Source: Fibrobacter sp. (GTDB lineage Bacteria > Fibrobacterota > Fibrobacteria > Fibrobacterales > Fibrobacteraceae). Taken from it: a DNA stretch of 64,000 nt. Numbering within the stretch: position 1 is the stretch's first letter; every line of letters begins with the position of its first letter. A program made the translations under genes and the position numbers. Positions 17,501 to 24,660 of the stretch are shown here, in pieces. The notes under the pieces were generated by a model that ran no database searches, was not told the origin of the DNA, and saw only the letters and a list, made by a program, of their open reading frames with translations. Location: assembly GCA_017642335.1 (NCBI GenBank), contig JAGCPF010000035.1:124001-188000 (forward strand). The letters are read 5' to 3'.

Positions 17501-17746
17501 GGCCTGGTCCAAGGTGTCGGGTATGATTTCCCCCGCCTTGAAACTTGCGGGAGTCTTGGGAAAATTCAGGGGATTGATGAGTTCGCTTTCCGTAGTGTCG
17601 AACTGGTCGAATGTCGTGGAGTCCCAACTCACGGGCCAGGCGGGGCGAATCAGGTCGTAGGGAGTGGTGACAGCGAAAGCTGCGGTTGCGGAAAGAGCCG
17701 CTAAAGTGGTAATTTTTGCAAGGTCGATTTTTTTGTATCGGCGCAT
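14525..17746 (-). CDS. Secreted glycoside hydrolase family 9 endoglucanase with C-terminal Fibrobacter domain
   Basis: A 1073-residue exported cellulase. A signal peptide (to about residue 26, ending AAFA) is followed by an Ig-like cellulase N-terminal domain starting near SPIRVNQVGYLKSDKE, then the (alpha/alpha)6 catalytic domain. GGWYDCGDHLKESQ holds the catalytic-base Asp, AHPHHRAA the substrate His, and a D..E region near SWEDYSISE the probable acid Glu. A beta-rich region (about 800-980) follows. The last 75 residues form a basic domain ending VQTFKVK, typical of Fibrobacter secreted glycosidases. The ATG at 17746 has GGAGG upstream, and a matching promoter is present. Confidence 0.92.
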   Translation of the reverse strand: MRRYKKIDLAKITTLAALSATAAFAVTTPYDLIRPAWPVSWDSTTFDQFDTTESELINPLNFPKTPASFKAGEIIPDTLDQAYYDAINSKISPIRVNQVGYLKSDKERLFYFIGNKAEEFEVVDAYGKSLSKKTTGTFTASEDETQSSWTIIASSDFRTGASLRYKIDFTGPSGKVFIGNIPQSVPTETRLRIKVGDEISSTFIVSDDVYTMAKDASLKFFGIQRSGNSESWFHGPSHLKDGSGTLVNLVTGNPVTDTISPKAGDLQGGWYDCGDHLKESQTQAFSFMALAVMSATNPSKDVDHYAYNQGEFVKTDGIPDVLREAKHGADFFLRAYRVANGVIDNMPVSVGNTNYDHGYWGRPEAQDNVVVPRRGGAAERDVRLGELGSNVSAEIAAGLAILGKNYAKYDSTFADSCLMVAKKMYEFAKNLKLKSRDRGPGTYDGGKPYVHNIKADGWSTPTYNGNNYSHDDLSVAAIALHYATYEKTKKMDYLNDAVNDTSIYTTAVAMNYTSGWMSWEKDGMRKITLNTDWGSTHTYALYAFYKLLLKDSTTSSKYGISASERLEHIEKVIDFLAFNISELSYPIGNIDFRLPPDNRIFTTEPTWFTMLSLTQGYFNYAQTGNTFDVLAYADVAKDIVKQGETLPNITTASLLSEEIFQIGINKLNYLFGMNPWDVSFVYGVGDKNDAHPHHRAANPEGSPSPGLEYKYRCPTGAILGGVRQGEENKWAPTIMSWEDYSISETCLFGSALLMSALTIASNGGSDYYEKKCDNCNDGKAPITGSVYPLVYLYHWYDVDAYNIRIANATLEDLDSVKVYVYFEATKEDFDSCNIIFDLDICEKLNIAGFHELCDARDELRNFIKNNPPYIIEDTFDKDKKTYTWAQEIPIESLDYGTQIRLDIAATSGTRIDGKCETLRNPPKAQIYGWSFAPHDETKDAPAYDGAPIWDKNQGDIQNAPKDPYVVIRNKEGDLLWGYGPGKTTDDRTHIARVAEVSHKARMQLNGKRLFVMTTAQGTKTLKLFDLLGNQLMESTFEGTRAEIALERLPRRGTIIAKLTSNGKPLAVQTFKVK

Positions 17747-17769
17747 ATCATCCTCCGTACATGTAAAAT

Positions 17770-17798
17770 AATATAACACCGATTATGTTGTTCTGCAA
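17770..17798 (-). promoter_or_regulatory. Sigma-70-type promoter of the GH9 gene
   Basis: On the minus strand: TTGCAG, a 17-bp spacer, then TATATT. The predicted start site lies about 17 nt before the ATG at 17746, leaving a short leader with the GGAGG site. Confidence 0.7.
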
Positions 17799-17844
17799 GA
17801 AAAAAGTAAGTTTAAAGGCGTGAGCTACGTCACACAATCTTGCT

Positions 17845-19050
17845 TTATTCGAATCTGAGCGCTTCTATCGGGTCCAGACGGCTCGCCTTGCGGGCGGGAT
17901 ACCAGCCAAAGAAAACTCCGGTGGCAAAACATACGCCAAAACTCACGATGACGCTTGTGATGGAGACGCTCATGGGCCAGTTCATGAAGTTCTTCACGAT
18001 TTCGGAGGCGGCGATGCCGAGCGCAATCCCGATGGCGCCGCCGAGCAAGCTGATGATGACGGATTCGAACAGGAACTGCAGCAAAATGTCGCGGCCGCGG
18101 GCGCCGATGGCCATGCGAAGCCCGATTTCCTTGGTTCGTTCGGTCACCGACACGTACATGATGTTCATGATGCCGATGCCGCCCACGAACAAACTAATTC
18201 CGGCGATCGCGGTCAGCACGAGCGAGAGCAGGTCTGAAGTGCTCGTGACCATCTGGATCATTTCTTCCTGCGTAAACACGCGGAAGGGGTCGGTGGGTTT
18301 GGTCCAGCTGCGGCGTTCCTTCAATATGCCCATGATTTCCTCGGTCGCCTTCTCGGCGTAGCCCTCGCCTATGGAATTTGCGTAAATCTGGCGGATATTT
18401 GTCGTCGCCGAGAAACGCTTCATCACGGTCTGGTATGGAGTGAAGATGACATCGTCCTGGTCCTGCCCGAAGTCGCCGGAGCCTTTCGTTTTCAGGGTGC
18501 CGATGACCTTGAGGGGGATGCTTTTGTAGCGGATGACCTTGCCGATGGGGTTGCCTTCGGGGAACAAGTTCTTTATGACGGTTTGCCCGATGACGCAGAC
18601 TTTTGCCATGCGGTCGGCATCGTCGTCGAACATCACGCCGTCCTCGATTTCGTAGTTGCGAATCTTGAGGTAGTCGGACGACACGCCGGAAAGCGTAGTG
18701 GGGGAGTTGTTGTTCCCGACGATGGCCTGCCCGCTCACGGTCATCATCGGCGAGACCCCGTTGATATAGGTTGCATTTTCGCGGATGGCGATGACATCGG
18801 CTTCTTCAAGCGATTCGGTGGATTCCGTCTGCACGCCGCCGCGGCGGTCGCGGTTCGGCATGATGATGATGGCGTTCGTGCCCATCGCGGTCATCTGCTC
18901 CTTGATGGATTTCTTGGAACCTTCGCCCATGGCGACCATGGTGATGACTGCCGCGACACCGATGACGATGCCGAGCACAGAGAGGAAGGTGCGCATGCGG
19001 TTGCGGAGCAGGGCCCTAAGGGAAATTTTGATAAGAGTAATGGGTGACAT
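17845..19050 (-). CDS. ABC transporter permease, MacB/FtsX type
   Basis: A 401-residue inner-membrane subunit. One N-terminal helix (FLSVLGIVIGVAAVITMVAMGEG) is followed by a large periplasmic MacB-core domain (about 45-270) and three C-terminal helices (from LVLTAIAGISLFVGGIGIMNIM onward). The DPIEALRFE end is typical. It is preceded on the same strand by its ATPase; 203 nt with repeat elements separate them. It probably moves a lipoprotein, peptide or drug out of the inner membrane with an adaptor and TolC partner not located here. Confidence 0.88.
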   Translation of the reverse strand: MSPITLIKISLRALLRNRMRTFLSVLGIVIGVAAVITMVAMGEGSKKSIKEQMTAMGTNAIIIMPNRDRRGGVQTESTESLEEADVIAIRENATYINGVSPMMTVSGQAIVGNNNSPTTLSGVSSDYLKIRNYEIEDGVMFDDDADRMAKVCVIGQTVIKNLFPEGNPIGKVIRYKSIPLKVIGTLKTKGSGDFGQDQDDVIFTPYQTVMKRFSATTNIRQIYANSIGEGYAEKATEEIMGILKERRSWTKPTDPFRVFTQEEMIQMVTSTSDLLSLVLTAIAGISLFVGGIGIMNIMYVSVTERTKEIGLRMAIGARGRDILLQFLFESVIISLLGGAIGIALGIAASEIVKNFMNWPMSVSITSVIVSFGVCFATGVFFGWYPARKASRLDPIEALRFE

Positions 19051-19160
19051 AGGCAGTAGGAAGTTGGAAGTAGACGGTAGGAAGTGGTTAGTGGTTGGTT
19101 GTTAGGGGGGTAGACGAGAGGAAAAAGTTGTCATTCGCAGGCGCATGACTCGTCGGCTCA

Positions 19161-19192
19161 GCCATGCCGAAACGCAAGCGTTTTGGCGTGGC
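19161..19192. repeat. Imperfect palindromic repeat
   Basis: Two 15-bp arms (19161-19175 and 19178-19192, starting GCCATGCCGAAACGC) pair with two mismatches that can form G-U pairs in RNA. It lies between the two ABC transporter genes, within a 203-bp non-coding stretch. Confidence 0.65.
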
Positions 19193-19204
19193 ATTCGCCT
19201 TGGT

Positions 19205-19239
19205 TGTCATTGCGAGGGGCGGAGCCCTGAAGCAATCTC
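19205..19239. repeat. REP-like dispersed palindrome (CATTGCGAGG type)
   Basis: The sequence begins GTCATTGCGAGGGGCGGAGC and ends GAAGCAATCT. ATTGC/GCAAT form the outer stem and GGGGC/GCCC the inner. This pattern resembles short palindromic repeats seen between genes in many bacterial phyla. Within the ABC transporter transcript it could modulate expression of the downstream permease. Confidence 0.6.
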
Positions 19240-19253
19240 TTGAGCCTCGAGCC

Positions 19254-20009
19254 TCATTCCTCAAATTCCTCCGGTGGCGGGAGTGCCTCGAACGCAGCTT
19301 TTGCGTCTTGGATGTTCTCGTTGATAACGTCTTTCTTTACGAGACCGTCGCGCAGCGTGATGGTGCGCCCGCTGAAGGTCGCGATGTCGGGTTCGTGGGT
19401 CACGAAGGCGATGGTTTTCCCCTGGCGGTTGAGTTCCTGGAAAATCATCATGATTTCGTAGCTCGTGCGGGTGTCCAGGTTGCCGGTGGCCTCGTCGGCG
19501 AGGATGATGACGGGGTCGTTTACCAGGGCGCGGGCGATGGCGACCCTCTGCTGCTGGCCACCCGAAAGCTGGTTCGGCAGGTGGTTCATGCGGCTTTCGA
19601 GCCCGACCATCTCGAGCGCCTTGACGGCCCGGCGGTGCCTTTCGGCAGAAGAAATCCTGGAATTGTACAGGAGGGGCAGTTCCACGTTCTCGATGGCGGT
19701 GGTGCGGCTGAGCAGGTTGTAGCTCTGGAATACGAAACCGATTTTTTGGCTGCGGATACGGGCCAGGGCGTCCCTTTTCAGCTTTTCTGTATGTTCTCCG
19801 TCTAATATATAGTGTCCTGCGGTAGGCCTGTCCATGCACCCTAATATATTGAGCATGGTGGACTTTCCGGACCCGCTTGCCCCCATAATGGTGACAAATT
19901 CGCCTTTATATATATCAAAAGATACGCCTCGGAGCGCATGGACGGTCTCTTCGCCCATTTTGAAGTCGCGACGGAGGTTCTGGATAGAAAGAATAGGGGC
20001 TTTGTCCAA
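19254..20009 (-). CDS. ABC transporter ATPase, MacB/LolD type
   Basis: A 251-residue nucleotide-binding subunit. Walker A is [10 protein letters not shown], the Q-loop FVFQSYNLL, the signature [15 protein letters not shown], Walker [14 protein letters not shown], and the H-loop VTHEP. It works with the permease encoded just downstream. The start is a TTG at 20009 with AAGGAA 6 nt upstream; no in-frame ATG is available before the conserved ILSIQNL strand. It is divergent from the OmpA-family gene. Confidence 0.9.
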   Translation of the reverse strand: MDKAPILSIQNLRRDFKMGEETVHALRGVSFDIYKGEFVTIMGASGSGKSTMLNILGCMDRPTAGHYILDGEHTEKLKRDALARIRSQKIGFVFQSYNLLSRTTAIENVELPLLYNSRISSAERHRRAVKALEMVGLESRMNHLPNQLSGGQQQRVAIARALVNDPVIILADEATGNLDTRTSYEIMMIFQELNRQGKTIAFVTHEPDIATFSGRTITLRDGLVKKDVINENIQDAKAAFEALPPPEEFEE

Positions 20010-20119
20010 AATAAATTCCTTTTTTCCTGATTAGATGCATTGTTTTAGGATACGGATGCAAACTTTTTGTCAAAAAAATATATTTTTCATCACAAACCTT
20101 TAACATCAAGGGATGATAG

Positions 20120-22531
20120 ATGAAAAAGTTAATAGCACTTTCTCTGCTCTCTGCCGGTATGGTTTTTGCCCAGACCGGATTGCAGGGAGGATCAGATGGT
20201 CTTCATCAGGTGAATGCCAAAACGCTGGGTCAGTGGAATTTCTCCTTCGGTCTGGGTGGTGATTTTGCATTGGATTCCTGGTCTCTCAGTCGTGGCGGTA
20301 ACTATACCGATGGAAATGGCAAGACTTCTTCATTCAATGCGGACGACGCCTCGCTGTCGGGCAACGTGAACCTGGGTATTGGCCTTCTCAACTTCTGGGA
20401 CATCGGTGCCAGCCTGCCGGTCTACTACGACCATGCCAATTCCAATGAAGGCTCCGCCGTGAGCGGCGAAATGTGGTCTTCGGGCATGGGTGACGTGGAT
20501 ATTTGGACAAAGATCCGTGTCCCGTTCGACGACAACTTCTTCTTCGGCGTTGCTACGTTCCTTGAAATGTATGTCCCGTCCGGAACCGATGGTGCCGGTG
20601 TGCGCCCGCGTCATGCCTGGTATCTTGACGATAGGGGTGTGACTTCCGCCTATTCCGGCGAAGGTATTGCTCTTTCTGCATCTCTCGCCTTCTCCCTTGA
20701 CTTTACCAAGTTTGGTCTCCCGCTTCGCTGGAACCTGAGCGGCGGCTTCCTCAAGGCTCTCGGCCATGACGTAGCCAACGTGGTCTCCTATGCTACTGCC
20801 CTGAACCTGGTCCCGGGCAATGCGGTTGACTTCTTCGTTGAATTTTCTGGCGAAATGCGCGTGGAAAAGACCGACTACCCGCGTGACCCGCTTGTCGACC
20901 CGATGCTCGTTACCCCGGGCTTCCGTGCCCACCTCGGCGACCATGTCGACCTGACGATGGGTGTCGACTTCTCTTCCCGCTTCTTCCGCAACCCTGGATA
21001 CGAAGCTGATGAAGAGAGGGATAATTGCGCCAATTACCAGGTGCAGTTCCGCAGCAACGGCAAGTCTGCGACCTACTGCTATGCTTCTACCCCGATCATT
21101 GCCGGTGTCGCCGCCCTTGTCTGGCATTTCGACGCCCGCAAGAAGGCCTACGAAGACCCGACGATCATTACGAAGGGTGACAAGCTCGCCTCGAAGCAGT
21201 TCGTCGACAGCGATGGCGACGGCGTTCCTGACATTAAGGACAAGTGCCCGTACAGCAAGGCCGGCGCGGCTGTCGACAGCCTCGGCTGCGGCATCGATAG
21301 CGACGGCGATGGCGTGATTGATATTGATGACAAGTGCCCCGACACCCCGAAGGGCGTGAAGGTCAACGACGTGGGTTGCGTCGGCGATAGCGACGACGAC
21401 GGCGTCATGGACGATCTCGACAAGTGCCCGGCCACTCCGAAGGGCTTCGCTGTGGATTCCCTCGGCTGCCCGTTCGATGCTGACAAGGACGGCGTTGCCG
21501 ACATGCTCGACAAGTGCCCGGCTACTCCGGATGGCATCAAGGTGTCGACGGACGGCTGCCCTGTCGATACCGACAAGGATGGCATCGCTGATTATCTCGA
21601 CAAGTGCAAGGACACTCCGTTCGGAGCCAAGGTTGACTCTACGGGCTGCCCGATGGATACCGACAAGGATGGCGTGTTCGACGGCATCGACCAGTGCCCG
21701 AACACCAAGAAGGGCGCCAAGGTCGACTCTCTCGGTTGCGAACCGGACTTCGACAAGGATGGCGTTCCTGACGGCGTGGACCGCTGCCCGAACACTCCGG
21801 CCGGCTTCGATGTTGACAGCCTCGGTTGCGTGAAGGACGAAGACACGGACGGCGTTCCGGACAAGCAGGACCGCTGCCCGAAGACCCCGAAGGGCATCAC
21901 GGTTGACAGCGTTGGCTGCGCCCTCGACTTCGACAAGGACGGCGTCCCTGACCAGATTGACCAGTGCCCGAACACCCAGCCGGGTGCCAAGGTGGACAGC
22001 GTCGGTTGCGACCGCGATACCGACAAGGACGGTGTTGCCGATGGTATTGACCAGTGCCCGAACACTCCGAAGGGCGCTCCTGTGGATTCCACCGGTTGCT
22101 CTCTGGATAGCGATGGTGACCTTGTCCCGGATTACAAGGACAAGTGCCCGGGTACCCCGAAGGGAATCTCTGTCGACGCTAGGGGCTGCTCGGCCAGCAA
22201 GAAGGAAGACCTTGAGGTTCTCGGCCGCGGGCTCACCTTCAACAAGGGCACCGCTACGCTCTCCAAGGGCAGTGCGACCTCCATTGCGAACATTGTCGCC
22301 CTCATGAAGAAGGTTCCGAACCTGAAGCTCGAAATCCAGGGCTATGTCGGTGGCAGTGGCAATGCCGAAAAGAACAAGAAACTCGCCCAGGATCGCGCCA
22401 TCGCGGTTCAGAGCACCCTGATGTCCAAGGGTGTCGAAGCCACGCGTCTCCGCACGGCAAGCTTCAGCGGCGAAGAAGCCGACAAGAAGGGCGGCAAGGC
22501 CGAACGCATCGAACTGGCCGTGTTCCAGTAA
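20120..22531 (+). CDS. OmpA-family outer membrane protein with eleven thrombospondin type 3 repeats
   Basis: An 803-residue envelope protein. Residues 1-18 are a signal peptide (ending VFA). About 19-345 is a beta-rich, probably barrel region. Residues 363-692 are eleven calcium-binding TSP3 repeats. About 695-803 is an OmpA-like peptidoglycan-binding domain (LTFNKGTATLSKGS, then NKKLAQDRAIAVQSTL). It probably links the outer membrane to the cell wall, with the calcium-stiffened repeats as a spacer. The start follows AAGGGATGATAG. It is transcribed alone and ends at a strong terminator. Confidence 0.9.
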   Translation: MKKLIALSLLSAGMVFAQTGLQGGSDGLHQVNAKTLGQWNFSFGLGGDFALDSWSLSRGGNYTDGNGKTSSFNADDASLSGNVNLGIGLLNFWDIGASLPVYYDHANSNEGSAVSGEMWSSGMGDVDIWTKIRVPFDDNFFFGVATFLEMYVPSGTDGAGVRPRHAWYLDDRGVTSAYSGEGIALSASLAFSLDFTKFGLPLRWNLSGGFLKALGHDVANVVSYATALNLVPGNAVDFFVEFSGEMRVEKTDYPRDPLVDPMLVTPGFRAHLGDHVDLTMGVDFSSRFFRNPGYEADEERDNCANYQVQFRSNGKSATYCYASTPIIAGVAALVWHFDARKKAYEDPTIITKGDKLASKQFVDSDGDGVPDIKDKCPYSKAGAAVDSLGCGIDSDGDGVIDIDDKCPDTPKGVKVNDVGCVGDSDDDGVMDDLDKCPATPKGFAVDSLGCPFDADKDGVADMLDKCPATPDGIKVSTDGCPVDTDKDGIADYLDKCKDTPFGAKVDSTGCPMDTDKDGVFDGIDQCPNTKKGAKVDSLGCEPDFDKDGVPDGVDRCPNTPAGFDVDSLGCVKDEDTDGVPDKQDRCPKTPKGITVDSVGCALDFDKDGVPDQIDQCPNTQPGAKVDSVGCDRDTDKDGVADGIDQCPNTPKGAPVDSTGCSLDSDGDLVPDYKDKCPGTPKGISVDARGCSASKKEDLEVLGRGLTFNKGTATLSKGSATSIANIVALMKKVPNLKLEIQGYVGGSGNAEKNKKLAQDRAIAVQSTLMSKGVEATRLRTASFSGEEADKKGGKAERIELAVFQ
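21206..22195 (+). repeat. Eleven tandem 90-bp repeats encoding 30-residue TSP3 units
   Basis: Each unit follows D-x-D-x-D-G-(V/I)-x-D, then (K/Q/R)CP, a Thr-Pro-x-Gly turn and VDS-x-GC. Every unit is exactly 30 codons, without insertions. Two Cys per unit (CP and GC) could pair. The exact length and near-identical DNA suggest expansion by unequal exchange. Confidence 0.9.
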
Positions 22532-22547
22532 GCAAAAGCTTGAATGC

Positions 22548-22580
22548 AAAAAGGGCTCCGCGGTAGCGGGCCCTTTTTTT
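22548..22580 (+). terminator. Terminator of the OmpA-family gene
   Basis: Stem AAAAAGGGC/GCCCTTTTT with an inner CCGC-GGTA-GCGG hairpin is followed by a T-run. It starts 17 nt after the stop codon and separates this gene from the convergent GtrA gene. Confidence 0.88.
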
Positions 22581-22585
22581 GTGGT

Positions 22586-23002
22586 TTATTTTTTAAAGAC
22601 CCACTTTTTATAGAGCATAAAACTCACGACCACATATACCGCGTTTGCGATAATGTTCGCGAGGTAACCGGGCTTCATGAAGCGCGACATGAAATTGCTG
22701 ATGCTCATGCACCAGGAAACGTGGGCGAACAAGTAGACGCAGCCTTCGAGGACGAGCAGGTTTATCGAGTACGAGCACAGGAATACGATGGCGAATCGGA
22801 TGACTTCGGTACGCTTCTTGTTTTTGCTTTTGAAGTTCCAGATGCGGTTGCAGAGGTAGCTGTTCAGGCCCCCCGCGACAAAACCGAGAAAGTTGGAGAG
22901 TTCCAGGTTCCAGTCGAGAATCTGGTGGAGAATCCAGACTACGACAAGCGTGATGAGGGTGTTTAGAATGCCGATGAGATTGTATTTGATAAAGTGAAGC
23001 AC
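22586..23002 (-). CDS. GtrA-family membrane protein
   Basis: A 138-residue integral membrane protein with four hydrophobic helices. The GtrA pattern is visible: FIKYNLIGILNT in helix 1, LGFVAGGLNSYLCNRIWNF around helix 2, and KKWVF at the end. Members are thought to flip or help move polyprenyl-linked sugars for surface polysaccharide modification. The only fitting start is GTG at 23002, without a visible Shine-Dalgarno. Its start lies 20 bp from that of the divergent CoA-transferase gene. Confidence 0.85.
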   Translation of the reverse strand: MLHFIKYNLIGILNTLITLVVVWILHQILDWNLELSNFLGFVAGGLNSYLCNRIWNFKSKNKKRTEVIRFAIVFLCSYSINLLVLEGCVYLFAHVSWCMSISNFMSRFMKPGYLANIIANAVYVVVSFMLYKKWVFKK

Positions 23003-23022
23003 AAGCGCAAAATAATTAAATT

Positions 23023-24516
23023 ATGATCATGGACTGGATTACTTCAAGGAAATGCAGTGCCGAAATAGCTGCAGGAATGATAAATAACGGGGACGTTTTG
23101 GGTTTGTCCGGCTTTACGCTCGCGGGTTACCCCAAGGCTGTCCCCGCCGCCCTTGCCGAACGTGCCACCCGGCTGCACGAGGCCGGGCAGGAATTCAAGG
23201 TGACCGTTTTTTCGGGAGCGTCAACCGGCGACAGCTGTGACGGCGCGCTCGCCCGCGCCGATGCGGTGAGCTTGCGCATGCCCTACCAGAGCAATCCGAA
23301 CCTGCGCAAGGCGATAAACAGCGGCAATATCCGCTATATCGACGCCCACCTCGGGAAAATGGGATATCTTGTACGTACCGGAGTCGTGCCGGCACCGAAG
23401 GTTGCCATTATCGAGGTGTCCGCCATCTTGCCGGATGGTCGCGTTTGCCTTTCCACCTCGGGCGGAAACTCGGTCTGCTACCTGGACATGGCCGAAAAGA
23501 TTATCCTGGAACTGAACACCCGCCTTGGCGATAGCTGCCTGGGCATGCACGACAATGCATTGCCGGAACTCCCGCCCCATGCAAAACCGCTCCCTATTTA
23601 TTATGCCGGGGACCGCGTGGGCGACGAATTTGTGCGTATCGACACGAACAAGGTTGTTGCCATCGTGGAACAGGACCGTTTTGACGAGGTGACGCCCTTT
23701 GTCGAACCGGACGAAGTATCGAAAAATATCGGCGAACGTATTCTGGACTTTATCCGCTTTGAAGAGGCGCACGGGCATATTCCCAAGGGTTTGGCCTACC
23801 AGAGCGGTGTCGGCAAAGTGGCGAATGCCGTGCTTTGCGCCATGGCCGAAGACGATCGCCTGGGCCAGATTGACCTTTTTACCGAGGTTATCCAGGAAGC
23901 CTGCCTGCCGCTCCTCAAACGCGGTAAACTTGGAATTGCTTCGGGAACGGCTCTCACGCTTTCGGAAACTGCTCAGAAGGAATTCGTCGAGAACAGCGCC
24001 GAATGGAAAAAGCATTTTATCCTGCGCCAGCAGGAAGTGAGCAACAGCCCCGATGTCATCCGGCGCCTGGGTGTCATCTCGATGAATACTGCGCTCGAGA
24101 TGGACATTTTCGGCAACGTGAACAGCTCGCTGGTCTGCGGCTCTGCCATGATGAACGGCATCGGCGGCTCGGCGGATTTCGCGAGGAACTGCGCTCTCGG
24201 CTTTTTCCTCACCCCGTCGGTTGCGAAAAACGGAGCCATCAGTTCCGTGGTGCCTTACGTGAGCCATGTCGACCATACCGAGCACGACACGATGATTTTC
24301 GTGACCGAGCAGGGTTTGGCCGACTTGCGCGGGTTGCCTGCCGAGGAACGTGCCCGCCTGATCATCAAGAACTGCGCCCATCCTGATTTCCGCGACGAAC
24401 TGACCGACGTTCTGGAATTCGGCCTGAAGCATGCCAAGGGGGTTCACCTCCCGCTTGCCCTGTCCCGCGCGTTCGAGATGCACAACCGGTTCCTGGAAAC
24501 GGGAAAAATGCTTTAA
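23023..24516 (+). CDS. Acetyl-CoA hydrolase/transferase family protein (probable succinyl-CoA:acetate CoA-transferase)
   Basis: A 497-residue protein of the AarC/Cat1-type CoA-transferase family. It has the glycine-rich SGVGKVANAV motif, the catalytic Glu288 in TEVIQEA, and the C-terminal GIGGSADFARN and TEQGLADLRGL motifs. It probably exchanges CoA between succinate and acetate, fitting an organism that excretes both. Two in-frame ATGs (23023, 23029) are possible. It is transcribed alone. Confidence 0.87.
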   Translation: MIMDWITSRKCSAEIAAGMINNGDVLGLSGFTLAGYPKAVPAALAERATRLHEAGQEFKVTVFSGASTGDSCDGALARADAVSLRMPYQSNPNLRKAINSGNIRYIDAHLGKMGYLVRTGVVPAPKVAIIEVSAILPDGRVCLSTSGGNSVCYLDMAEKIILELNTRLGDSCLGMHDNALPELPPHAKPLPIYYAGDRVGDEFVRIDTNKVVAIVEQDRFDEVTPFVEPDEVSKNIGERILDFIRFEEAHGHIPKGLAYQSGVGKVANAVLCAMAEDDRLGQIDLFTEVIQEACLPLLKRGKLGIASGTALTLSETAQKEFVENSAEWKKHFILRQQEVSNSPDVIRRLGVISMNTALEMDIFGNVNSSLVCGSAMMNGIGGSADFARNCALGFFLTPSVAKNGAISSVVPYVSHVDHTEHDTMIFVTEQGLADLRGLPAEERARLIIKNCAHPDFRDELTDVLEFGLKHAKGVHLPLALSRAFEMHNRFLETGKML

Positions 24517-24553
24517 AATAGTCCGGTTGTCCGATTATCGGCGCCCGGAAACC

Positions 24554-24582
24554 TTGAATTCTTATTACAAAAAATTTATTTT
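24554..24582 (+). promoter_or_regulatory. Promoter of the first histidine-phosphatase lipoprotein gene
   Basis: TTGAAT, a 17-bp spacer, then TATTTT. The predicted start leaves a leader of about 70 nt before the ATG at 24661. Confidence 0.6.
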
Positions 24583-24660
24583 TTAGAGAGCTTTTGGGTC
24601 GAGTTCCGGCCTAAGGGCTTGTTGGGATGCTTTGTTGGTTTTATCAGCAAGGAAGTGATG

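Noticed and set aside
20330..22549. A 739-codon open frame on the minus strand opposite the OmpA/TSP3 gene
   Set aside because: It mirrors the biased codons of the TSP3 repeats and lacks a ribosome site or recognisable domain. The plus-strand gene is unambiguous.
22586..23002. A GtrA gene as part of a phage serotype-conversion cluster
   Set aside because: No gtrB glucosyltransferase, integrase or att site is adjacent.
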